Below, one piece after another: positions 1-6,089 of a stretch of 12,909 bases of DNA (the first letter of the stretch is position 1; each line of letters opens with the position of its first letter). The notes beneath the pieces are model-generated. The model did not search any database. It saw only the letters and a program-made list of their open reading frames with translations, and was not told the origin of the DNA. The DNA lies in contig CANRXN010000005.1 of assembly GCA_947643945.1 (NCBI GenBank), positions 1 through 12,909 of the forward strand, written 5' to 3'. Origin of the DNA: an uncultured Clostridium sp. GTDB lineage: Bacteria > Bacillota > Clostridia > TANB77 > CAG-508. The translations under genes and the position numbers were made by a program.

Positions 1-566
1 GCTGATGTTGTACCTGAGGTAAATAACATGATACTCATTTTTTCGTTATCGATGCTATCCTTTATAAATTCTGTATTTCCTTCTTGGATTAGTTCTTTCC
101 CTTTTTCGATTAGTTCTTTTTGCGCATAAATTCCTTTTTGGTGTTTACTTAAGTCCATGGATATTAAGTGTTTTAGTTTTCCTATTCCTTCATTTTTGGC
201 ACTTTCTAAAATGGTTTCATATTTTTTAGAATAAAATATGGCTTCTACTTCTGAACGTTCGATTAGACTTTTTAGCTCATTTTCTGGCAGAGATTTATCT
301 AAGGGAACTACAATTCCTGTTCCACATACGATGGATAAATAGGCTATTTCCCATTCGTATCGATTTTCGCCAATTACTGCTATTTTTTTATTTTTTAGCC
401 CCATGTCAATTAAGGCTGTTCCTAAGGCATCTATCATTTGTCTTACTTCTTCATGAGTTATAGTTTGGTATTTTCCTTCTTCTTGTTTTATTTGATAGGC
501 TATTTTTTTACCATATTCTTCTCCTGATTTTTTTAACATTTCTTTTAAATTGCTTATTTCACTCAT
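1..566 (-). CDS. AMP-dependent acyl-CoA synthetase (long-chain fatty acid-CoA ligase type), N-terminal part
   Basis: About 188 residues are present; the rest lies beyond the left edge. The protein begins MSEISNLKEM, and the visible part ends in MSIMLFTSGTTS, the serine/threonine/glycine-rich phosphate-binding motif (A3) of the ANL superfamily. An upstream stretch, VIGENRYEWEIAYLSIVCGT, is the usual N-domain pattern of long-chain acyl-CoA synthetases. By family, the enzyme adenylates a carboxylic acid with ATP and transfers the acyl group to CoA at the membrane face. The start at 566 is set by AAGGAG (573-578 on the complement), 6 nt away; the ATG at 570 runs into a stop after three codons. 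No in-frame CGG is present. The exact substrate cannot be told without the C-terminal domain. Confidence 0.88.
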   Translation of the reverse strand, partial: MSEISNLKEMLKKSGEEYGKKIAYQIKQEEGKYQTITHEEVRQMIDALGTALIDMGLKNKKIAVIGENRYEWEIAYLSIVCGTGIVVPLDKSLPENELKSLIERSEVEAIFYSKKYETILESAKNEGIGKLKHLISMDLSKHQKGIYAQKELIEKGKELIQEGNTEFIKDSIDNEKMSIMLFTSGTTS

Positions 567-622
567 TCATTTCTCCTTGTTTGTTTTTTATTTCTTTTTT
601 ATTTATATCATATTTTGGACAA

Positions 623-660
623 AAAAACGACTGAACTGACCTATCAGTTCAATCGTTTTT
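623..660. terminator. Bidirectional terminator-like hairpin between two divergent genes
   Basis: A 17-bp stem with one mismatch (623-639 with 644-660) and a 4-nt loop is flanked by A and T runs, so it is terminator-like on both strands. It lies between divergent starts, where no terminator is expected. It may act as a leader attenuator of the acyl-CoA synthetase gene, or as an insulator. Confidence 0.6.
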
Positions 661-744
661 CGTTTTAATTTATTTGTTTTTCTTACTATAAGTAATAATC
701 CTTTTTTCTTTTCATATACTAACGATAGAGGTGTTTAAAAACAA

Positions 745-1548
745 ATGAAATTTTTAGTAAACTGTTTAAAGGGTGTTGCCATTGGAAGTGGAGCCATTCT
801 TCCGGGCATTAGTAGTGGTGTATTTTGTGTTATTTTTGGCATTTATGAAAAATTATTAGATAGTATTTTAAACTTTTTTAAAGATGTAAAAAATAATTTA
901 AAGTTTCTTTTTCCTATCTTAGTTGGCTGTGGATTTGGCGTTATTTTATTTGGTAATATTTTAAATTATTGCTTATACCAATTCCCCATCCAAACTAAGT
1001 CTATTTTTATTGGTTTAATTTTAGGAAGTATTCCTGCTTTGCTAAAAGAAATTAATCAAAAGCATGCTTTTAAGCCTTGCTATTGGTTTTTCTTTTTGCT
1101 TGCATTTTTAATTGGTATTTCTTGTATTTTTTTAGAAAATACTTTAGCTATTCGGAACTAATTTAGAAAATGTTAGTTTTTTCTACCTTGTAATTTGTGG
1201 CTTTTTTATGTCAATTGGCATTGTGGTTCCTCGGTGTTAGTAGTACTATTATTTTGATGCTTCTAGGTGTTTATAATATTTATCTTTCTTCTGTATCTAG
1301 TTTGTATCTTCCTATTTTAGTTCCAATTAGCCTTGGTGTTATCTTAGGTGGATTTTGCTTTATGAAATTAACTAAATTTTTACTAAGTCACTTTTATGCT
1401 CCTACTTTTTATTGTATTGTTGGTTTTACAGTTGGTTCCATTTTTGTACTACTACCTAGTTTTTCTTGTTTATTAGATGCTCTAATTGGCTTTTTTTCTT
1501 GTGCTTTTCGGTTTTTTGATTGCTTCTTTATTAGAAAGATATAATTAG
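745..1548 (+). CDS. DUF368 family polytopic membrane protein, decoded through three +1 shifts at CGG
   Basis: Read with one base skipped at each of three in-frame CGG codons (1153, 1232, 1509), this is one 266-aa membrane protein of normal DUF368 length with about eight hydrophobic segments. It carries two related half-motifs: GAILPGISSG near residue 18 and VVPGVSSTIILMLLGVY near residue 160. In the unshifted frame, translation stops after 138 aa; the remainder would be an orphan GTG-started ORF that begins in the wrong frame. After the last shift it ends GFLIASLLERYN, a normal hydrophobic C-terminal segment. The start at 745 has GAGGTG 11 nt upstream. DUF368 proteins are reported as undecaprenyl-phosphate flippases (PopT); whether this one does that is inferred from family only. 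An alternative is a pseudogene with three insertions, which I think unlikely because all three are a C placed before GGN. Confidence 0.85.
1153..1156 (+). other. Putative +1 frameshift / CGGA-to-Gly site in DUF368, site 1
   Basis: ATT-CGG-A. The frame-1 reading gives AIRN then TAA. Skipping the C gives AIGTNLENVSFFYLVICGFF and joins directly to the conserved second half. Confidence 0.82.
1232..1235 (+). other. Putative +1 frameshift / CGGT-to-Gly site in DUF368, site 2
   Basis: CCT-CGG-T. The incoming frame reads GIVVPRC then TAG. Skipping the C gives GIVVPGVSSTIILM, the conserved second PG(I/V)SS motif of the family. Confidence 0.88.
1509..1512 (+). other. Putative +1 frameshift / CGGT-to-Gly site in DUF368, site 3
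   Basis: TTT-CGG-T. Unshifted it gives CAFRFFDCFFIRKI. Skipping the C gives CAFGFLIASLLERYN then TAG, which better fits a terminal transmembrane helix of this family. Confidence 0.72.
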
Positions 1549-1553
1549 TTATA

Positions 1554-1598
1554 AAAAGAACAAGGGAAATGTCTTAAGACATCCCCTTATGTTCTTTT
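1554..1598. terminator. Bidirectional terminator hairpin between DUF368 and the 55-aa gene
   Basis: AAAAGAACA (1554-1562) pairs with TGTTCTTTT (1590-1598), and an inner imperfect GC-containing stem continues to a TTAA loop near 1574. Convergent genes end on both sides, so it can serve both. Confidence 0.75.
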
Positions 1599-1604
1599 GT
1601 TGGA

Positions 1605-1772
1605 TTAGTTAGGAATAACTACATACCATTCTCCATTGTCCTGATATGTAGTAGTTTCCTCTATATCTTTCCAAAATTCGCTGATTTCCTCATATGCCAT
1701 CCGTCTTTCAGGATATGGCATAGATACTACCTTAAACCTGTCTCTCATTACTGTCGTCCCAATTTCCAACAT
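1605..1772 (-). CDS. Small hypothetical protein (55 aa), orphan
   Basis: I do not recognise this protein. It begins MLEIGTTVMRDRFKVV and ends in an acidic, aromatic tail with EWYVVIPN. The gene is supported by AAAGGAGG about 8 nt before the ATG, by a near-consensus promoter (1806-1834) and by a terminator after its stop. It forms its own transcription unit. Codon 24 is CGG (1701-1703 on the complement, after AGA). Here the triplet reading keeps the ORF open, while a +1 shift would stop after about 13 more codons, so it is one of the non-shifting CGG cases. It uses GGG, ACG and AGG codons more than the neighbouring conserved genes. Its function is unknown. Confidence 0.62.
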   Translation of the reverse strand: MLEIGTTVMRDRFKVVSMPYPERRMAYEEISEFWKDIEETTTYQDNGEWYVVIPN

Positions 1773-1805
1773 ATGTCTTTCCTCCTTTAGGTTTTTATAT
1801 TATTA

Positions 1806-1834
1806 ATTATATCACATTTAACATAAAAATTCAA
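1806..1834 (-). promoter_or_regulatory. Sigma-A-type promoter of the 55-aa gene
   Basis: On the minus strand, TTGAAT (1834-1829) and TATAAT (1811-1806) are separated by 17 nt, and the Shine-Dalgarno follows about 20 nt downstream. Confidence 0.75.
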
Positions 1835-1872
1835 AAAATTGCCAAAAAGGTACGTCCCCTTTGGCAATTTTT
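1834..1872. terminator. Terminator hairpin overlapping the trhP stop, GTACGTCCCC-type repeat in the loop
   Basis: A perfect 13-bp stem (AAAAATTGCCAAA at 1834-1846 with 1860-1872) encloses a 13-nt loop containing GTACGTCCCC. The trhP stop codon (1871-1873) lies in the stem base. The loop sequence resembles the GGGACG-type repeats near 10.0 and 11.0 kb. Confidence 0.72.
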
Positions 1873-3101
1873 ATTTCTTTCTTCGAATAATCCAATCTTT
1901 TTGGCACTTAATTGGCAATCTTAATTTTACTTTTTGCCCCTTTACTCCTGGGCTTATTTCCGTGATTTCTTCTTCTGTTTCGTCATGCCACAATTGTTCT
2001 ATTTTGAATTCATATGGCTCTATTTGATTAGGAACAATGATTTCTAAAGTGTCTCCTACTTGCAATTTATTTCTTATTTCTATTATGGATTTTTCTTTCC
2101 CATATTCAATTACTTTTCCACCAAATTCATAATTTTCGTTATATTGTCTTCCTCCATATTCTTGGATGTCTTTGTTGTTTCTATCATTAAAGTAAAAGGT
2201 GGTTAGTCCTCTTGTTTTTACTTTTTCTAATTCGTTTAAGTATTTGGTGGCATTATAATTTTCAGGATTTTTTTGGTAATCATCTATCGCATTTCGATAA
2301 GCATTTACAACACTTGCTATGTAATATTCTGTTTTTAGTCTTCCTTCTATTTTTAGGCTGTCTACTCCCATTTCGATAATTTCTGGCAGTTCTTTGATTA
2401 AGCATAAATCTTTGGAAGAAAATATACTGGTTCCATATTCGTTTGTTTCAATTGGCATAAATTCTCCTGGATTGTTTTTTTCTTCGGCATATAAGTTGTA
2501 TGACCATCGACAGCTTTGCACACAGTCCCCTAAGTTAGCACTTCTACAAGATAAGAAATCACTTAAAAAACATCTTCCCGAAAAGGCAAAGCAAATGGCA
2601 CCATGGACAAAGATTTCCACTTCTAGGTCTTTTGGCTTGTTTTCCATAATATAGCGTAATTGCTTTTTATTCATTTCTCTTGCTATTATCACTCTTTTGG
2701 CTCCATTTTTATACCAAAAATTACAGTCATGAAGGCTTATAATATTGGCTTGTGTGCTTACATTGATTGGTACAGATGGTGCATATTTTTTTAATATTTC
2801 GATTACTCCTACGTCTGCTGCAATGATTCCATCTGGCTTTAGCTCTTCTAATTTTTTTGCCATTTGTATGATTTCTTCGTATTTATCGTCCCAGGCAAAT
2901 ATGTTTAGTGTTACATATACTTTTTTTCCTATTTCATGGGCATATTTTATGGTTTTTTCTAAGTCGTCATTTTTCATGTCCGCTCTTGCTCTTAGTGATA
3001 GTGACGAGGTTCCGCAGTATACGGCGTCTGCTCCATATAGGTATGCTGTTTTTGCTTTTTCATATGACCCGAGCTGGGGCTAATAGTTCGATTTTGCTCA
3101 T
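1871..3101 (-). CDS. trhP: U32 family protein, TrhP-like tRNA 5-hydroxyuridine synthesis protein, with one +1 shift
   Basis: Read with a C skipped at codon 11, this is a 409-aa U32 protein starting MSKIELLAPAGSYEKAKT. The LAPAG motif at the N-terminus is the hallmark of the family. The core has HGA at about residue 166, then SGRC and a cysteine cluster at about 177, 185, 193 and 197 (GDCVQSCRWSY), and a later SLKIEGRLK block. In Bacillus subtilis and E. coli, TrhP/YegQ-type proteins make ho5U at tRNA position 34 using prephenate. The TrmR-like methyltransferase for the next step lies about 1.9 kb away on the same strand. Start 3101 has AGGAG 8 nt upstream and a consensus promoter. Without the shift, translation stops at codon 14 and the rest would start at an internal ATG (2977) lacking the N-terminal beta strand. 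The U32 call is firm; the TrhP assignment is likely (alternative: RlhA-like). Confidence 0.87.
3068..3071 (-). other. Putative +1 frameshift / CGGG-to-Gly site in trhP
   Basis: On the minus strand: GCT-CGG-G. Unshifted it reads LLAPARVI then TGA. Skipping the C gives LLAPAGSYEK, the conserved U32 N-terminus. Confidence 0.92.
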
Positions 3102-3135
3102 TTTGGTTTCTCCTATTTTTCTTTATTTATAGCTT

Positions 3136-3164
3136 ATTATATAAACATTCTTAGTCGTTGTCAA
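3136..3164 (-). promoter_or_regulatory. Consensus sigma-A promoter of trhP
   Basis: TTGACA (3164-3159) and TATAAT (3141-3136) on the minus strand with a 17-nt spacer, an exact match to consensus, about 35 nt before the start codon. Confidence 0.9.
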
Positions 3165-3172
3165 TAAAAACG

Positions 3173-3201
3173 TTGCTTTTTTAAGTTTGTTATAATATAA
3201 T
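3173..3201 (+). promoter_or_regulatory. Promoter of the RelA/SpoT-like gene
   Basis: TTGCTT (3173-3178) lies 17 nt from TATAAT (3196-3201); an overlapping TATAAT sits at 3191. It is back-to-back with the trhP promoter and ends 30 nt before the ATG, which has GGAGG 8 nt upstream. Confidence 0.75.
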
Positions 3202-3231
3202 AACATAAAATAATTAATTGGAGGTCTTCTA

Positions 3232-4915
3232 ATGGAAAATAATGAATTTAAAGATAATTTAAAATATCCAAAAGTATATAGCAATCCTGATCAACAAAAA
3301 TTACATGACAAGATTATGAGTGCTTTAGATGAATATGAAAAAAATAATTCTTATGATAATAGAGAATTCTTATGTTATTTAACATCTGCTATTTATTTAA
3401 CTTATCGAGAGTTATATCCTAGGCTTAGTATTTATATTCCCTTTCGAACAAAAAGTGACTCTAGTTATATGAAAAACATCAAAAAAGAATTTTCAAAATA
3501 TGCTAAAAGTAGTCACGATGAATTTGATACTTCCTCCATCACAAAAGATATCTCTGGTATAAAAATCGTTTTAAACGATATTAATAATTCTCTTCCTGCT
3601 ACTCCTCAATATGAAGAATTATTAAATGATCCAGAAATTGCAAATTTAACAACTATTTCTAACAAAAGTATTAATTTTGTAGATTCAGTAGACAAATATT
3701 TACGCTCTCCTATTCATAATGGAAAAGAGTATTATAAACTAAAAAAAGATTTATTAGAGCAAATCATAAAAATTACGCCAGAAGAGTTTACCGATGAAAG
3801 AAAGCCAAAAGCTTCTTTTTCTAGGCTTTACGAAGATGCTAAAATAGAATATGATTATTTTTTAGAAAATGATAGTTTTCCTACCGTTATTACCCCTGAC
3901 GAATTAACAACTCTTACTAATTTGTCTAATGACCTTCGTTCTAGGGCTTATGATCAATTACATTTTGCTATTTTAAATAAAACCTTACCAGTTGTTCTAG
4001 ACTCACCTTTAATAAAAAATGTATTGCAAACTTTTAATAAATTTGAAAAGGAAACTAAAAAGCCAAATGGCTTTCAGGCACGTTACGATACTATTTATAC
4101 CCCTTTTGGACCAGTTGAAGTACAATCTCAATCAAATAAAGCTTATTATACGGCTACTAAAGGAAGTTCTTATCATAATGGTATGGCAGGAAAAAATATT
4201 GATATCAAAGAATTCTTTGAACTAGTAGATGAAGATGACGAATACGATTTATCTTATTATTTAGATGTTCTTGATAATATTTCTGCTGATAAGACTATCA
4301 TTTCGCCTTATGAACTTCCCGAATTTAAAACAGACGAAGAACGAGAAGAATATATGAGAACACCAAAAGGTAAAGCATTTTTGGAATCTCAAAAATATCG
4401 TGAGATGATGAAGCATATTAAAATTAAAGATAAAATTCTGCTTTTGCCAGAAGTGCTTCCTACTGAAATTTATGATTTGGAGGGAGATATGATTACAACT
4501 AAGTTACGAGAATGGTTGGCTTCTCGCGAAGAAAAACCTATTTTTAATACAGACGAATATTTACTTTCTGTAGCATTGTCACTATCTCCTTATATGAATG
4601 TATGTGGCTCTCGGTCATACTTCTTTTACAACAGCAGGAATTCACCATAAAAAAATAATTGGAGAGTTTGCTGAGGTATTAAGAAAAAGAGATGCTAATA
4701 CTTGTTTAAGAGATATGCTAATTAGAAGGTTAGAATCTATTATTGATAATCCTCCTAAAAATCCTTCTGCCTTTATGAATTCTTGTCTAGCAATTGTAAA
4801 AGAACATGACGAAGCTGCAAATAAATTACCAAAAGACATTTCTCGTAGAAATATTATTAATTATGCCGAAAAAGTTAGATCTAGAGAAACTGTTGATTTA
4901 GATTATGAAAAATAA
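3232..4915 (+). CDS. RelA/SpoT synthetase-domain-like protein (560 aa), with one +1 shift
   Basis: The N-terminal half resembles the nucleotidyltransferase fold of (p)ppGpp synthetases: FRTKSDSSYMKNIKKEF near residue 65, DISGIKIVLNDI near 106, and after a long insertion NGFQARYD and GPVEVQSQSNKAYYTA near 285-310. These echo the family motifs R-x-K-S, DL-x-GIR, NGY-x-SLH and VE-x-QIRT. There is no HD hydrolase, TGS or ACT domain. If active it would make alarmone-like nucleotides, but the motifs are diverged, so activity is not assured. The 472-aa unshifted ORF ends in an unlikely tail (CGSRSYFFYNSRNSP). Skipping the C at 4612 gives CGSGHTSFTTAGIHHKKIIG and continues to 4915. The length is 3n+1, as expected for one shift. 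It is a single-gene unit with its own promoter and terminator. The RelA-like call is tentative. Confidence 0.7.
4612..4615 (+). other. Putative +1 frameshift / CGGT-to-Gly site in the RelA-like gene
   Basis: TCT-CGG-T at codon 461. The unshifted frame ends 12 codons later; skipping the C joins an open frame of about 100 codons with the same composition as upstream. Confidence 0.82.
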
Positions 4916-4923
4916 CATACGAA

Positions 4924-4955
4924 AAAAGTTTAGTGTATGAAAACGCTAAACTTTT
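4924..4955. terminator. Bidirectional terminator between the RelA-like gene and trmR
   Basis: AAAAGTTTAG (4924-4933) pairs with CTAAACTTTT (4946-4955) around a 12-nt loop, with T/A runs on both sides. It lies between convergent gene ends. Confidence 0.82.
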
Positions 4956-4958
4956 CTT

Positions 4959-5547
4959 TTACTTTATTTGACTAACAGCTAATCCATCTCCAACCTCTAA
5001 AATCTCAGTTTCTAAATTTGGATTTTCGCTAACTTCTTTGATATATTCCCTTAAATTCCTAACAGCTGTACGTTGCTTATGTTTATTATAATCACTTAAA
5101 ACATAACCTTTATACAAAATATTATCGGCAAAAATAATACCATTGGGTTTTATCATTCTTAACGCTTCTTTTAAGAAAAATGGATATTTCCCTTTGGCAG
5201 CATCAATAAAAACGGCATCATATTTTTCATTTAATGTAGGCAGAATTTCGACCGCATCACCTTCATAGATTTGGATTTTGTCTTCTACCCCTACTTTTTT
5301 GATGTTTTGTTTTGCTTCTCCAACTCTTTCTTTTTCCCTTTCGATGGTATCAATTCTACCGTTTTTTGATAAAAATTTGGTAAAACAGATTGCTGAATAA
5401 CCGCACTGCTGTTCCTATTTCTAACATTTTTTCTGGCTTTTTTTCGATTAAATATTTTTCTATTGTTTCTAAAGTATCGTCCATAATAATTGGTATGTGG
5501 TCTTCTAAGGCTTTTTTCTTTATTTTTTCTAATTCTTGTTTGTTCAT
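4959..5547 (-). CDS. trmR: SAM-dependent O-methyltransferase, TrmR-like (tRNA 5-hydroxyuridine methyltransferase), with one +1 shift
   Basis: With the C at codon 49 skipped, this is a 195-aa class I methyltransferase of the COG4122 type. It shows motif I EIGTAVGYSA (residues 43-52), then DTIEREKER, GDAVEILP, FIDAAKGKYPFF and FADNILYKGYV, all standard for this family. In B. subtilis the orthologue YrrM/TrmR converts ho5U34 to mo5U34 and is encoded beside the U32 proteins that make ho5U. The TrhP-like gene in this window supports the same role. The ATG at 5547 is preferred over 5556 because AAAGGA lies 9 nt before it but directly abuts the upstream ATG. Unshifted, the protein breaks inside motif I and ends after 18 more residues. 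A caffeoyl-CoA-type small-molecule O-methyltransferase is the alternative. Confidence 0.88.
5400..5403 (-). other. Putative +1 frameshift / CGGT-to-Gly site in trmR
   Basis: On the minus strand: GTG-CGG-T. Unshifted it gives GTAVRLFSNLF; skipping the C gives GTAVGYSAICF, the SAM-binding motif I glycine. It is the only shift site whose preceding codon does not end in T. Confidence 0.9.
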
Positions 5548-5583
5548 ACTTTTCATTCCTTTACATGATTTTTTCCTAAACTC

Positions 5584-5612
5584 TTTACTTTTTGCAATTT
5601 ATGTTATATAAT
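5584..5612 (+). promoter_or_regulatory. Promoter of the 97-aa orphan gene
   Basis: TTTACT (5584-5589), a 17-nt spacer, and TATAAT (5607-5612). The Shine-Dalgarno AGGAGG follows before the ATG at 5650. Confidence 0.72.
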
Positions 5613-5649
5613 TACCATAAAATATTTTTTTTGCAGGAGGATATAAATA

Positions 5650-5944
5650 ATGACAGCAACAGAAATTATCAACGAAATTGAAAAGAGAGCAAAAATTAAC
5701 TTATCTACCCGCGAGCGGAATTGGATAAAGAAAAATGCAATCAAGCGAAAACTTCATATCTCATCTCATCTTTTTATTAGTTGGGATGAAATACGTATAT
5801 ACCATACCATTATGCAAAACGGAAAAAGTAGAAAACCTGATAAAGTAGATCGTTCTCGGTTTGCAATCGTTGTTGGTGATGCAGGTAGTTGCAGGATTTT
5901 GTTACCTTAATCAACAAGGCATAAAATATCCTAGAGGTGGCTAA
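5650..5944 (+). CDS. Small hypothetical protein (97 aa if shifted, 86 aa if not), orphan
   Basis: I do not recognise this protein. It starts MTATEIINEIEKRAKINLS and is basic (KKNAIKRKL), with a possible helical fold. GCAGGAGG precedes the ATG and a promoter lies at 5584-5612. It holds two in-frame CGGs. The one at 5716 (after GAG) must be read as a triplet, because a shift stops within four codons. The one at 5857 (after TCT) can be read either way: unshifted it ends at 5910 with AIVVGDAGSCRILLP, shifted it ends at 5944 with LQSLLVMQVVAGFCYLNQQG and PRGG. I favour the shifted form, whose stop falls in the loop of the terminator. The assignment of the C-terminus is uncertain and the function is unknown. 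Confidence 0.6.
5857..5860 (+). other. Possible +1 frameshift / CGGT-to-Gly site in the 97-aa gene
   Basis: TCT-CGG-T, the same pentamer context as in the RelA-like gene (TCT-CGG-T). The shift lengthens the ORF by 11 residues, but no family motif is available to confirm it. Confidence 0.5.
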
Positions 5945-5962
5945 TTTTTTTCCAGCCACCTC
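5934..5962 (+). terminator. Terminator of the 97-aa gene
   Basis: A perfect 9-bp stem, GAGGTGGCT (5934-5942) with AGCCACCTC (5954-5962), is followed by ATTTTTATT. The left arm encodes the last codons of the shifted reading. Confidence 0.8.
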
Positions 5963-6005
5963 ATTTTTATTATTAAACGTTAATCAAAAACGAGTATTAC
6001 TAGGC

Positions 6006-6065
6006 AAAAAAGGTAAGAAAATCGGAGATGTACTCTTGTACTTCGAGGATTTTCTTACCTTTTTT
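6006..6065. terminator. Strong bidirectional hairpin after typA
   Basis: A perfect 18-bp stem (6006-6023 with 6048-6065) begins with six A and ends with six T, so it works on either strand. It lies 25 nt past the typA stop. Confidence 0.85.
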
Positions 6066-6089
6066 AACGAAGTAAGACGAATTTTTTCA

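Noticed and set aside
1197..1544. Independent GTG-started membrane protein
   Set aside because: Its first residues (VAFLCQLALWF) come from the wrong frame; the conserved MSIGIVVPG lies in another frame and joins it at a CGG.
745..1548. DUF368, trhP, trmR and rlmN as ordinary pseudogenes
   Set aside because: No other stops or indels occur in them, promoters and Shine-Dalgarno sites are intact, and identical C|GGN breaks in unrelated essential-type genes do not look like decay.
2745..3132. Plus-strand ORFs opposite trhP
   Set aside because: They are antisense shadows of the U32 gene with no supporting ribosome site.
1153..5403. Classical P-site slippery-sequence frameshifting
   Set aside because: The preceding codons differ (ATT, CCT, TTT, GCT, TCT, GTG, TGT) and most tRNAs would re-pair badly after a +1 slip; the only shared element is the A-site CGG, so A-site or quadruplet decoding fits better.
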